From Aureliella helgolandensis (GTDB lineage: Bacteria; Planctomycetota; Planctomycetia; Pirellulales; Pirellulaceae): a stretch of 64,000 bases of DNA. Below are positions 55,896-64,000 of this stretch, one piece after another. Numbering within the stretch: the first letter of the stretch is position 1; every line of letters starts with the position of its first letter. The position numbers were made by a program, and so were the translations under genes. The DNA lies in NCBI RefSeq assembly GCF_007752135.1, contig NZ_CP036298.1:7122501-7186500 (forward strand). The letters run 5' to 3'. Under the pieces are notes generated by a model. It did not search any database. It worked only from the letters and a program-made list of their open reading frames with translations, and had not been told where the DNA came from.

Positions 55896-57704
55896 AGTGT
55901 CCGTCCGGAAATTGAAAGCGTCTGTAAATTATTGGCTAATTTTCAAAAAAGCTCCCCGAAGAACGAACCCGCGAGCGAGTTCGAGCGTTGAATTTGTTGA
56001 CTAAAACAGGTCCAAACGCTTAATCTTCGAGGAGTAGAAGTGGTTCGCAAGCCATATCAAAAACAGCAACGCTTCGATTGCAGCCCTATCGCACAAGTTG
56101 AACTCAACTTGGAATCTCGCGATGAAATCGTGCCCGTCTTGCTCGGGCTTCAATATCTTTATACCAATGCCAAGTTGAGAACGAAAGTCGTTCAGGCTGT
56201 CGCTGCGGATCTAAACCAAGACTCTCGACGGGATGTTGGAAGGCCAGGCATGGACGATTGGCATGTTGTTGTGCTTGCAGCAGTCAGACTTGGATGTAAT
56301 CTTGATTACGACAAACTACAGGATCAAGTCGAGAATCATCGGCGTCTCCGCGGAATCATGGGAATCGGCGACTGGCAAGACACCGACGGTTTCACTTTCA
56401 GACGCATACGCGATACCATCTGTCTGCTCAAACCTGAGACGATTAGTAAGATCAACCAAGCTATCGTCACCGCTGGCCAGAGCATTGCTCCCGATGCCAG
56501 TTCCACAGTTCGGGCTGATTCATTTGTTATTGAAACTAACATTCACTATCCGACAGAGAGCAGTTTGATCTACGACGGTGTTCGCAAGTTCATTCCGTTC
56601 TGTGTTGAGTTGGCGCAACAGCTTGAGACCACAGGATGGAGACAAGTGGGGCATCTAGTCAAGAAGATCAAGAGCTTAAAGCAGCAGATAGGACGGATTG
56701 CTGCCAGCAAGAGCTCACGCAAAAAGGAAGCCTTGGAATCGCGTTATCGCGACCTGCTGCAACGCGTAGCACTTTTGCTCGAGCGAGCGAAATCACTGAC
56801 TAATGAGGCGAAATCTCTCGGTGCGTCCACAGTAACTCTGTCGCTAATCACAACAATCGAACATTGGACAGGACTGACCGAGCAGGTTTGCGATACGGCG
56901 CGTCGGCGTGTCCTATTGGGTGAGTCAGTCCCCAATTGCGACAAGCTGTTCAGCTTGTTCGAAACACACACGCAGCTTTACCGTCGCGGCAAAGCCGGAC
57001 AACCCAATCAATATGGTCGATTGGCTTTGGTTTACGAGGATGGTGCTGGTTTCATTAGTCACTATCACTTGATGGCTCGCGACGTGCGTGACCAGGATGT
57101 CGTGGTGGAACAAACGAAGTTGGCTCAGAAGAAGCACGCAGGCGAGATTCACACCGCGTCTTTTGACCGAGGTTTCTATTCAGCGGAAAATGAATCAAAT
57201 CTGCAGCAGATAATCGAAGATGTATGCGTACTACCGCGGGCTCCTGGTGAATACGTACAGCGGATTAAGAACGAAAGTGCTAAATTTCACCGAACCCGAC
57301 TACACCACTCAGGCATCGAGGCAGCGATCGGAGTGTTACAGCGGGGCAATGGTTTGAAGCGTTGTCGCGACCGGACTGAACTCGGCTTTGAACGCTATTT
57401 GGGTTTAGCGATTCTAGGTCGCAATATACACACGCTTGGAAAGCTACTGCTTTCTAAACAACGCCCCAATGCATCGGCAGCGCAGAGCAAACGCAAAGCG
57501 GCTTAGGGCATGTGACTGAGGTTCGTCACTTTTGAATTAGCCAGCTGGCTACCGGTCCGCGCCAGCGGCGCAAAGTCGGTCAAAACGGCTGGATTTGACT
57601 TCACCTAGCGGCAAGGAATGCGAAGCGAAGGCAACTCTTCCTGATTGTCTGATAGCATCTGACTGCGTGAAATCCTCCAGCAAGGCAATTTCCGGACAGA
57701 CACT
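55896..57704 (+). mobile_element. ISNCY-like insertion sequence (1809 bp) with 19 bp terminal inverted repeats
   Basis: The ends are AGTGTCCGTCCGGAAATTG (55896-55914) and its complement at 57686-57704 with one mismatch. AGCT flanks both ends (55892-55895 and 57705-57708), consistent with a 4-base target duplication. Because AGCT is palindromic and next to TA-rich ends, a 2-base duplication cannot be excluded. The target is the CTCTAGCTATC of the surrounding 260 bp repeat, and intact copies at about 57990 and 58250 show the empty site. One transposase gene fills most of the element. The remaining 180 bases at its right end have no gene. Confidence 0.92.
56040..57506 (+). CDS. Transposase, ISNCY-like family
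   Basis: A 488-residue transposase starting at GTG 56040, with GAGGAG 5 bases upstream. The N-terminal part (SRDEIVPVLLGLQYLYTNAK, VLAAVRLGCNLDYDKLQDQV, MGIGDWQDTDGFTFRRIRDT) is the recognition region. The catalytic DDE residues are plausibly the Asp in VRADSFVIETNIHYPTES, the Asp in TASFDRGFYSAENE and the Glu in SGIEAAIGVLQRGNGLKR. The frame is intact and the inverted repeats are nearly perfect, so the element may be recent and active. The family name is from memory of related proteins. The IS assignment itself is firm. Confidence 0.93.
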   Translation: MVRKPYQKQQRFDCSPIAQVELNLESRDEIVPVLLGLQYLYTNAKLRTKVVQAVAADLNQDSRRDVGRPGMDDWHVVVLAAVRLGCNLDYDKLQDQVENHRRLRGIMGIGDWQDTDGFTFRRIRDTICLLKPETISKINQAIVTAGQSIAPDASSTVRADSFVIETNIHYPTESSLIYDGVRKFIPFCVELAQQLETTGWRQVGHLVKKIKSLKQQIGRIAASKSSRKKEALESRYRDLLQRVALLLERAKSLTNEAKSLGASTVTLSLITTIEHWTGLTEQVCDTARRRVLLGESVPNCDKLFSLFETHTQLYRRGKAGQPNQYGRLALVYEDGAGFISHYHLMARDVRDQDVVVEQTKLAQKKHAGEIHTASFDRGFYSAENESNLQQIIEDVCVLPRAPGEYVQRIKNESAKFHRTRLHHSGIEAAIGVLQRGNGLKRCRDRTELGFERYLGLAILGRNIHTLGKLLLSKQRPNASAAQSKRKAA

Positions 57705-58460
57705 AGCTATCTTCCTACCAATTTCTTCCTATCAACATCTTCCTGCCAACATCTTCCTGCCAACATCTTTCTCTACTGCACCAGCCAAACTCAGCGGCGA
57801 GGAGTAATACCAAGCAAGCTTACCGCTGCGCAGCACTTCATCCGTTCGCTCACGACCCTCCTCATCCACCAGGCAACTTCCACCGTTGCTTCAGCTTTAG
57901 TTTCGAACGGACTCGCTGATAATTGTCAGCGGTTGCGAAGCATCCAGACGGACGTTTGACAGGAACATGGAGGCAGGAAAATGAATTGCTCTAGCTATCT
58001 TCCTACCAACATCTTCCTGCCAACAACGCTCTCTACTGCACCAGCCAAATTCAGCGGCGAGGAGTAATACCAAACAAACTGACCGCTGCGCAGCACTTCA
58101 TCCGTTCACTCACGCCCCTCCTCATCCACCAGGCAACTTCCACCGTTGTTTCAGGTTTGAGTTTCGCTCGGAGTCGCTGATAATTGTCAGCGGTTGCGAA
58201 GCATCCAGACGGACGTTTGACAGGAACATGGAGGCAGGAAAATGAATTGCTCTAGCTATCTTCCTGCCAACATCTTCCTGCCAACAACGCTCTCTACTGC
58301 ACCAGCCAAATTCAGCGGCGAGGAGTAACACCACACAAGCTGACCGCTGCGCAGCATTTCATCCCTCACTCACGACCCTCCTCAGCCACCAGGCAACTTC
58401 CACCATTGCTTCAGGCTTGAGTTTCGATTGGGGTCGCTGATAATCGTCAGCAGTTACGAA

Positions 58461-58495
58461 AAAACGCTCACCTGCAATCTGCAAGCGAGCGTTTT
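58461..58495 (-). terminator. Intrinsic terminator for the 135-residue gene
   Basis: Read on the minus strand, a 9-base stem (AAAACGCTC / GAGCGTTTT) with a 17-base loop ends in a run of six T. It lies 38 bases after the stop of the gene at 58533-58940. The A/T flanks also make it work weakly on the plus strand, where it would end transcription from the repeat array. Confidence 0.85.
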
Positions 58496-58532
58496 CATTG
58501 ATTCGGGAGAATACGACGTGGTGCTTTCGGTT

Positions 58533-58940
58533 CTAGAGGCTGGACTCGCCGTAAGCGGCTTCGAGTTCTGCTTCATCATCATCCAAACCATCGGTTGCCG
58601 CAGCTAGATCGCTTTCCACGGCGGCGATGCTGGCAATCAACTCCTGCTCTTCTTCAGACAGCTTGACGTATCCCAATCCGCGGACGACTTCAAGGATTTC
58701 GCTGCAGGTTGGGAACATTCGACCACTCGAACGCTTGTAGGCATCCAAAGCTTGCATGAACAAGATCTCGTCGCCGTTGTAATCCCGTTCGCAAGTAGTC
58801 GGGTCGATTTGGCGGCGACGCTGTTGCTTGCGACGTGGTGGTTTGAATTCCGTTCCATCCGCTTGTGTTTTGGCACGACGATCATCGCGACGACGGTCTA
58901 CTTTAACTTCTTGGTCGCTGATTTTGGCGGACTTTGGCAT
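58533..58940 (-). CDS. Small conserved-looking planctomycete protein
   Basis: 135 residues from the ATG at 58940 (AGGAA 4 bases upstream). The frame reaches 59030, but the extra N-terminus is not protein-like. The first half is strongly basic (KVDRRRDDRRAKTQADG, PPRRKQQRRRQIDPTTCERD). The second half has a compact motif, LFMQALDAYKRSSGRMFPTC, followed by SEILEVVRGLGYVKL. This resembles short proteins I recall from other planctomycetes. The acidic C-terminus contrasts with the basic start. A nucleic-acid-binding role is possible from the basic stretch only. A good terminator follows the gene, which supports expression. Confidence 0.75.
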   Translation of the reverse strand: MPKSAKISDQEVKVDRRRDDRRAKTQADGTEFKPPRRKQQRRRQIDPTTCERDYNGDEILFMQALDAYKRSSGRMFPTCSEILEVVRGLGYVKLSEEEQELIASIAAVESDLAAATDGLDDDEAELEAAYGESSL

Positions 58941-59206
58941 CGGTTTCCTCGGCGTATGGTGAAGACTACGACTGACTGGTGCGGCGTTTGGACATATTGA
59001 GCCAAACTGTTTGTTTCGATGGAAAAACATACAGCACGTAATCGAGTTTGCCGGTCAGATAGGAGATTTCTCGTCACAGAAACCAGTCCGGCTAGCGAAA
59101 GGAATCCGCTGAAGCCGTTGGTGACGATTAAACCGGTAGAGAATTCCGAGATTGACTTAAATTTGAGAAAATCGACTCATGATTGAAGCCTCGATTGGCA
59201 TCGATC

Positions 59207-60079
59207 CTAGGCATTTCGGCGTCGAACTCCCAACACCCAAAGGCCGGCGGCCAACAGCGACAGGCCGCAGCCCGGTTCGGGCACTGACGAAGTAATTACA
59301 AAGCTGCGGACAAAGTCCATATCGCCATTGGCCACATTGAGATCGATGTAGTCGTTGAAATTGGGGTCGACCCCATAGAGCGGCCCCGAGCCCTCGCTGG
59401 TGTATTGCCAGAATGCCCAGTCGTCGATATTTCCCGTCGGAGGACTGCCATCGGTCAGCGGATTTCCGTAGCGATCCCCCGAGTTGTAGTTGGCCACCCA
59501 GAGATCACGCTCAGCCAAGCTCGAATCGATTTCGTTGGTTGCATAATTCGTATTCATGTAGAGGAGCGGCTCAACCTGAGCCAACGTCATCACGTGATTG
59601 GTGAACTCAGTAGCCCACTGCGACAACTGCGCTCGCGTGAGCTCGGCGCCTCCTTCCTCCAAATCCAACACGGGCCGCAACCACCCCGCTTTCATGTACT
59701 CGCCAGCAGTCTGCACGAAATGCCCTGCTTCCGACTGCGCATGGGACTGAATCTGAGCCGCTGTCGAAGCGGTGCTGAGTGCCAAACCAGGTCGCCCAAA
59801 ATGGTAGACCCCAGCCAAAATCGGCTTGCCGGAAGTCGCCAGTTGTGCGATCGCCGCCATGTTGGTCGTTAGAAAGGTGTCCTCAAAATCCTCGCCTCGC
59901 GACGACCGGACAAACGCAAAACGTGCACCCGCATCGTACGTCCTGTTCCAATCCATGGTCCCCTGCCAATAGGAGACATCGACCCCCTGTACTCTCTGGC
60001 CCCACGCCTCGGTCTCCAGGAGTCCACTCCCTCCGAAAAGCAGGGCTGCTACTGCTGCCAGCATCACAAAATGGCGCAT
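59207..60079 (-). CDS. GH25 lysozyme-like glycoside hydrolase with PEP-CTERM sorting tail
   Basis: A 290-residue exported protein. A signal peptide (FVMLAAVAALLFGGSGLLE) precedes a GH25 muramidase domain: VQGVDVSYWQGTMDW (Asp34 among the active-site residues), FAFVRSSRGEDFEDTFL, AGVYHFGRP, the catalytic pair Asp139/Glu141 in RPVLDLEEGG, LLYMNTNYA and DDWAFWQYTSEG. The C-terminus is a PEP-CTERM signal (SVPEPGCGLSLLAAGLWVLG, then RRR), which directs processing by an exosortase. GH25 enzymes cut peptidoglycan between MurNAc and GlcNAc. Planctomycete peptidoglycan is unusual or sparse, so the target could be its own wall or that of prey or neighbours. Confidence 0.93.
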   Translation of the reverse strand: MRHFVMLAAVAALLFGGSGLLETEAWGQRVQGVDVSYWQGTMDWNRTYDAGARFAFVRSSRGEDFEDTFLTTNMAAIAQLATSGKPILAGVYHFGRPGLALSTASTAAQIQSHAQSEAGHFVQTAGEYMKAGWLRPVLDLEEGGAELTRAQLSQWATEFTNHVMTLAQVEPLLYMNTNYATNEIDSSLAERDLWVANYNSGDRYGNPLTDGSPPTGNIDDWAFWQYTSEGSGPLYGVDPNFNDYIDLNVANGDMDFVRSFVITSSVPEPGCGLSLLAAGLWVLGVRRRNA

Positions 60080-60572
60080 TCAAAAGTTCTTTCAGAGTTA
60101 ACCGGGCTGTTGGCTGCGAACGAAGGCTCCAGCCTATTCCCTTCAAACCTCCAAGGCAATCAATTGGGAGGTTCCGTACGACTGGAACAGTAAAAACGGT
60201 TATTGCTGGGGAGGAGCAGCCCTCCCTCGTGCTCGAATCTTGCCTTCTCGCCGCCCCCCACCCGCTAGACATTTAGCAAAATAGGGAATGCCTTTGTAAA
60301 TCTGGTCCCATTTCGTTCAGTTCTCGCAAATCGGCCCAATGTCCTAACCAGTTACCAACAAACAACTTGCAAACAATACCGCGAACTGAACGCCCATTGG
60401 TATTCCATTTGCTGGATGAGTCCTTTGACTAGGTTGGATCCTCAGTCACGCGAATAATGGCCTCACACTGGCCCATCCGCCGTTCAAACCAAGGCGGATG
60501 CAGCAGTGGGGAGCTTAATGGATCGCAACAAGTCCGCTCGCAAATTGGCGGAAAAACACGGAGGGGTGAATC
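60080..60572. other. Divergent intergenic region (493 bp)
   Basis: This region separates the GH25 gene (minus) from the small membrane protein (plus) and should contain both promoters. It is richer in A and T around 60280-60420 than the flanking genes. No structured RNA, repeat or additional gene was recognised. Confidence 0.35.
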
Positions 60573-61091
60573 ATGGCAGGTAAACGCAAGCGTCGCACTA
60601 GTGGTGCTTCTGCATTTCTTCTAGAGGCATTTACGCTCATTGGAATTGTCGCAATTGCCCAACCCACCTGGACGAGAGGTCTGATCGAGCCCTTGGAGGC
60701 AGCAGAGTCGAACACCCTCGGCACGACGTCGATATTGTCAAATTGGGTGAAACCGCTAAACGAGATCCCCCCGCAATCTGCCGCCGAGACCTCCATCCCT
60801 TCTACCGAGCCAACTCGGCCAACGCAGAGCATCCTTCCGCCAGTACAGGTCCAATCGCACCCCGCGGCATTCCAACAGGCACCAGCGTTGCAGGAGCCCT
60901 CGGCCCAAGTTGCTCCGAATTCGAACTGGACCGAACCTCAGGTCCAGCGTCCGACCTACCCACCCACACCGAGCGTATGGGTCCAACCATTTGGCTATTC
61001 CGCCCGCCGAGTCCCTTTGTATGATGGGGCTGCTTACCGAGAACCGGTTAAGCCGCCGAGTCAGTGGACTCCGCATGTCGAACTCTATTGA
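60573..61091 (+). CDS. Small membrane-anchored Pro/Ser-rich protein
   Basis: A 172-residue protein with a basic start (MAGKRKRRTSG), one membrane helix (AFLLEAFTLIGIVAIAQP) and a Pro/Gln/Thr-rich remainder (IPSTEPTRPTQSILPPVQVQ). It ends in a short aromatic segment (SVWVQPFGYSARRVPLYD). A strong ribosome site (GGAGGGG, 6-base spacing) precedes the ATG. No family is recognised. Topology suggests an inner-membrane anchor with a periplasmic tail. The PIG-L deacetylase gene follows 39 bp downstream on the same strand. Confidence 0.7.
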   Translation: MAGKRKRRTSGASAFLLEAFTLIGIVAIAQPTWTRGLIEPLEAAESNTLGTTSILSNWVKPLNEIPPQSAAETSIPSTEPTRPTQSILPPVQVQSHPAAFQQAPALQEPSAQVAPNSNWTEPQVQRPTYPPTPSVWVQPFGYSARRVPLYDGAAYREPVKPPSQWTPHVELY

Positions 61092-61130
61092 GCGACGCTC
61101 AATGCAAGCCCGAATAGCCTGAGGATTGAG

Positions 61131-61946
61131 ATGGAACCGTGTAAAGTACTGGTGATAGGTGCGCATCCAGATGACGCTGAAGTTTTTGCAGGTGGCTTGG
61201 TGGTTCGACATTGCCAACAACATTCTGTGGTCAGAATCGTTTCGGTGACAGACGGTCGCAGTGGGCACCATGAAATTCCGCCTGAGGCGCTCGTGCCGAT
61301 CCGCCGTGAGGAGGCCCGTCAAGCTGGCGAGAGCGTGGGGGCCGAGTATTTGACTTGGGATTTCCCAGACGGAACCCTGCAGCCCACTCTAGAAGTTCGA
61401 GCGGCCATCATTCGCGAGATTCGCACCTTTGCGCCCGACTTGGTCATGACCCATCGCCCCAACGACTACCACCCCGATCACCGAGCGGTCGGTACGGCCG
61501 TCCAGGATGCATCTTATCTCGTTACGGTCCCCCACGTCTGTCCGGAAACGCCAGCGTTGCGGTCCGATCCCGTCGTGGGATTTATGTGCGACTTGTTTAC
61601 CCGCCCCAATCGCCTGCGCGCCGATGCGATCCTGGACGTCGCCGCCGAGCTCGATGGGCTCACGTCCATGGCTGCCTGCCACAAGTCCCAGTTCTTTGAA
61701 TGGTTGGCCTATCATGACGGTGAACTCGATTCTCTCCCCGAATCCGACGCAGACCGCTGGACATGGCTAGCCAATCATTTCAAGCGACTCTACAGCCAAC
61801 GTCTTCAACACTTCCAACCCGAGCTACAGGCCCAGGGAATCTCGTGGACCGACTCCCAATTGTTAGAAGTTTACGAGATCAGCGAATACGCCACCCGCCT
61901 GAGTCCCGAACAGCGCCAACGCCTCTTCCCCGGTGCACTCTCCTAA
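61131..61946 (+). CDS. PIG-L family deacetylase (BshB1-like)
   Basis: A 271-residue zinc-dependent N-acetylglucosaminyl deacetylase. The metal-site motif AHPDDAE is at residues 11-17, and the second motif is in RPNDYHPDHRAVG (HPDH). VTDGRSGHHEIPPE and WDFPDGTLQPT are also typical. Relatives deacetylate GlcNAc-malate in bacillithiol synthesis or GlcNAc-lipids. The overall layout is closest to BshB1, but no other bsh gene is present, so the substrate is uncertain. GAGGA lies 5 bases upstream of the ATG. It converges on pepT. Confidence 0.92.
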   Translation: MEPCKVLVIGAHPDDAEVFAGGLVVRHCQQHSVVRIVSVTDGRSGHHEIPPEALVPIRREEARQAGESVGAEYLTWDFPDGTLQPTLEVRAAIIREIRTFAPDLVMTHRPNDYHPDHRAVGTAVQDASYLVTVPHVCPETPALRSDPVVGFMCDLFTRPNRLRADAILDVAAELDGLTSMAACHKSQFFEWLAYHDGELDSLPESDADRWTWLANHFKRLYSQRLQHFQPELQAQGISWTDSQLLEVYEISEYATRLSPEQRQRLFPGALS

Positions 61947-61970
61947 GACCGTCAGTAGCCGGTGAGGCGA

Positions 61971-63242
61971 CTAGCTCCGTCCTTGCTGCTGCCAAATGTT
62001 GAGAACTTCGATGGCATGCTGTATAGCGAGCACCATTTGATCGAGAGAAGCAAACTCGAGAACGCTATGGATATTGTGCTGCCCGACAGAGAGGTTGGGG
62101 GTGGGTAGCCCCATCTCGCTGAAGACAGCTCCATCGGTCCCACCTCGAATGGCTCCCAGATGGGGTGTCAGCCCCAGATTTTTGTAGGCTGCGATCGAAA
62201 AATCTACGACATGGGGTGCACTGCGTTGTGCATCGGCCATATTGCGATATTGACGCTGGCGGACCAGTTCGAAACGCAGTCCCGGAGTTTCTTGAACGAG
62301 GGAATCTGCCGTCGCTTGAAGGAGCAGGGCTTGGTCGTCCAGTCGTTCGGTGACGAAGTCTCTTAAAAGAAATTTTGCTTCGGCGTAGTCGACGGCCCCT
62401 GAAAGCGAATACGGGTGAATAAATCCGTCGCGTCCCTCAGTCGACTCGGGCGTGAGCGCTTCGGTTGGCAAGGCGGCAATGAGTTTCGACAGCCCACGCA
62501 GCGCATTGACCATCCGCCCCTTGCCGATCGAAGGATGAATATTGTTGCCATAGGCGCGAACCGTCATCTGATCGGCGGAAAAGTTCTCATTCTCCACTTC
62601 CGCTTGGCCGCCTCCGTCAAGAGTGTATCCGGCGGCGGCCCCCGCCTTCGCTAAATCCATGTGCAGGGCACCGCGACCGATCTCTTCATCGCAGGTGAAC
62701 AAAATACGGACCGGACCGTGCGGCAAATTGGGATGCTCTAGCAGATGCTCTGCCAACTCCATGATCGCTGCCACGCCCGCCTTATCGTCCCCGCCTAGGA
62801 GCGTGGTGCCATCGGTAGTGATCAGAGTATGCCCAATCAATTGATTTAAGGCGGGGCAACTAGCCACATCGATCACTTTGCCATTCTTCTCAAGTGGAAT
62901 GTCCCCGCCCGGGTATCGTTCAAGGACCGCAGGCCTCACATTGGCCCCCGACGCATCGGGCGAGGTGTCGACGTGGGCATTGAATAAAATAGTGGGCAGC
63001 GTGTTCGAGGCTCCATCCCCGGCAGTTGAAGGCAGCGTGGCCCATACCAAGCCATGCGCATCGTGCTCCACCTCCTCTAGCCCCATCGCACGCAATTCCT
63101 CGTACAGTATTTTCCCCAGTGTCCATTGCCCTGGGCTGCTTGGATATTCTTCACTGTCGGGATTCGCAGTGGTTTCGACTTGGACATAACGCAGGAAGCG
63201 TTCGAGCAACCTCTGACGATTGATATGGCTCGAGTTGGACAT
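61971..63242 (-). CDS. pepT: Peptidase T (tripeptide aminopeptidase)
   Basis: 423 residues from the ATG at 63242, with GAAGG 8 bases upstream. The open frame extends another 53 codons, but those do not match the family. An M20B metallopeptidase removing N-terminal residues from tripeptides. Metal and catalytic motifs are LFNAHVDTSPDA, TLLGGDDKAGVAAIMEL, FTCDEEIGRGALHMD and HLGAIRGGTDGAVFSEMG, with a late His in SVGQHNIHSVLEFAS. Length is close to the usual ~410. It is divergent from the exonuclease gene at the right edge. Confidence 0.95.
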   Translation of the reverse strand: MSNSSHINRQRLLERFLRYVQVETTANPDSEEYPSSPGQWTLGKILYEELRAMGLEEVEHDAHGLVWATLPSTAGDGASNTLPTILFNAHVDTSPDASGANVRPAVLERYPGGDIPLEKNGKVIDVASCPALNQLIGHTLITTDGTTLLGGDDKAGVAAIMELAEHLLEHPNLPHGPVRILFTCDEEIGRGALHMDLAKAGAAAGYTLDGGGQAEVENENFSADQMTVRAYGNNIHPSIGKGRMVNALRGLSKLIAALPTEALTPESTEGRDGFIHPYSLSGAVDYAEAKFLLRDFVTERLDDQALLLQATADSLVQETPGLRFELVRQRQYRNMADAQRSAPHVVDFSIAAYKNLGLTPHLGAIRGGTDGAVFSEMGLPTPNLSVGQHNIHSVLEFASLDQMVLAIQHAIEVLNIWQQQGRS

Positions 63243-63436
63243 ACGGTAACCTTCTACCTCTGTGGAATAGCTTAGGAGTTGATGCAGTAACGGGGGCTGA
63301 GACAATGCACGGGCGGCAATCGCTCGGGAACGGAACGAATCCCCCGTTGCGATGTTGTGCATATCGTCCCATACTGCGACCAGTGCGAAAAACGCAATCA
63401 CGAGCTGAGAACTCGGAATTCAACAGGAATGATTCA

Positions 63437-64000
63437 GTGGCCCAGGACGTTCGTTACTTAGTGTTTGACGTAGAGAGTGTGCCTGATGGCGACCTAGTTG
63501 CCAAGACACGGTACGCCGCGCTCGGGCTTTCTGCTGCTGAAGCCATCCGAAAATTTCGCAATGAATTGCTAATCACGTCCGGACGTGATTTCATCCCCTA
63601 CACCTATCACCTCCCCATATCCGTGGTGGTTGCCAAGCTCCGCGCAGACTTCTCACTCATCGAGATCGTGTCGCTGGATCAACCCGAGCACCGCCCCCAT
63701 GTGATCTCTAAGCATTTCTGGGCTGGCTGGGAGGCCTATGGACAACCGACCTGGGTCACCTTCAATGGTCGAAGTTTCGATATCCCACTCATGGAACAAG
63801 CCGCCTTTCGTTACGGAATTCCGATCCCCAAGTGGTTTAATCTCGAGCATCGAACCTATGAGCAAAACCGCAATCGGTACAACCTCGGCGCGCATATCGA
63901 TTTGCACGACGTGTTAACCAACTATGGTGCGACCTGGTACCGTGGCGGCTTGAATCTGGCCGCCAGCCTGCTTGGCAAGCCGGGAAAGATGGATGTAGCG
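63437..64000 (+). CDS. PolB-like predicted 3'-5' exonuclease (partial)
   Basis: An open frame from the GTG at 63437 (AGGA about 8 bases upstream) to the window end, 188 codons, no stop. It matches the PolB-related 3'-5' exonuclease family (DEDD superfamily). Exo I is YLVFDVESVPDGD, Exo II TFNGRSFDIPLMEQAAFR, and the region HIDLHDVLTNYG follows. Exo III lies beyond the edge. Such proteins are stand-alone exonuclease domains of uncertain role in DNA or RNA processing. It is divergent from pepT with a 194 bp gap. Confidence 0.9.
   Translation, partial: MAQDVRYLVFDVESVPDGDLVAKTRYAALGLSAAEAIRKFRNELLITSGRDFIPYTYHLPISVVVAKLRADFSLIEIVSLDQPEHRPHVISKHFWAGWEAYGQPTWVTFNGRSFDIPLMEQAAFRYGIPIPKWFNLEHRTYEQNRNRYNLGAHIDLHDVLTNYGATWYRGGLNLAASLLGKPGKMDVA

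Larger units (their letters stand above)
55757..58460. repeat. Tandem repeat array with 260 bp period, interrupted by an IS
   Basis: Four copies of a unit beginning CCACCAGGCAACTT occur near 55762, 57866, 58126 and 58386. The last three are spaced exactly 260 bp apart. Removing the IS and one duplicated AGCT brings the first interval to about 290 bp. It is longer because the first copy has two extra 15 bp blocks of the type CATCTTCCTGCCAA. Each unit contains a 6-base stem hairpin (CGCTGA-TAATYG-TCAGCG) and a wider inverted repeat (GGCAGGAA ... TTCCTGCC) whose loop contains CTCTAGCTAT. The last copy is truncated after the hairpin. No convincing gene lies in the unit. Confidence 0.9.

Noticed and set aside
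58122-58334. Minus-strand 70-codon frame inside the 260 bp repeat (ends RWKLPGG)
   Set aside because: Frames in this position differ between repeat copies, and there is no ribosome site. Likely a by-product of the repeat.
55757-58460. Possible CRISPR array
   Set aside because: The period is 260 bp, the whole unit is conserved rather than short repeats with unique spacers, and no cas gene is near.

Overview
The window reads as a chromosomal segment of a planctomycete, most likely of the Pirellulales (Rhodopirellula/Blastopirellula type). The evidence is the adjacent DUF1501 / PSD1-DUF1549-DUF1553 pair, a Ser/Thr kinase fused to WD40-like repeats, a PEP-CTERM protein, an ExbB/ExbD cluster ending in a terpenoid-cyclase-fold protein, and many large secreted proteins without recognisable relatives. 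Most of the window is core metabolism and envelope genes. There is one insertion sequence. I saw no rRNA, tRNA, CRISPR array or phage block.

Layout. 1-5810 (minus strand) is a complete glycine cleavage locus: gcvT, gcvH, split gcvPA/gcvPB, and a lipoate-protein ligase-like gene that overlaps gcvPB and runs off the left edge. After a 940 bp non-coding stretch, 6751-15288 (plus) holds a four-gene cluster: a very long TPR protein, ExbB, ExbD, and a 1128-residue protein with three membrane helices, a very long Ser/Pro/Ala-rich linker and a C-terminal terpenoid-cyclase-like domain. 15417-15512 is a hexanucleotide array. 15655-18107 (minus) is mutM plus an AI-2E/PerM family permease. 18335-22219 (plus) is an envelope-glycan group: a UPF0104/YbhN flippase-like protein, a GtrB/DPM-like glycosyltransferase and a GT-C-like membrane protein. 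22283-31484 (minus) holds the WD40 kinase, a secreted orphan, NAD kinase, and an xseB-ispA-dxs isoprenoid operon.

31648-44515 (mostly plus) carries a coiled-coil protein with a 35-residue repeat, a UbiB-type kinase, queC, an NMP kinase with an unexplained C-terminal domain, a YgiQ-type radical SAM protein, a YhdH/AcuI oxidoreductase and an FHA-GAF-cyclase protein with altered substrate residues. 44570-49642 (minus) is the DUF1501/PSD1 pair, whose PSD1 member carries an internal F5/8C-like lectin domain. 50238-55717 (plus) encodes two large exported orphans. 55757-58460 is a tandem array with a 260 bp period, split by an ISNCY-like element whose insertion point can be reconstructed from intact neighbouring copies. 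58533-64000 holds a small planctomycete-type protein, a GH25 lysozyme with a PEP-CTERM tail, a small membrane protein, a PIG-L deacetylase, peptidase T and the start of a PolB-like 3'-5' exonuclease.

Functional links. The gcv genes and the ligase plausibly form one unit that makes and lipoylates the glycine cleavage system. xseB-ispA-dxs supplies isoprenoid precursors. The 18-22 kb group fits polyprenol-linked sugar transfer. The best candidate for an undescribed system is the TPR-ExbB-ExbD-giant cluster. Its last protein has the topology of a TonB-like transducer, but with a toroid domain in place of a TonB C-terminus.
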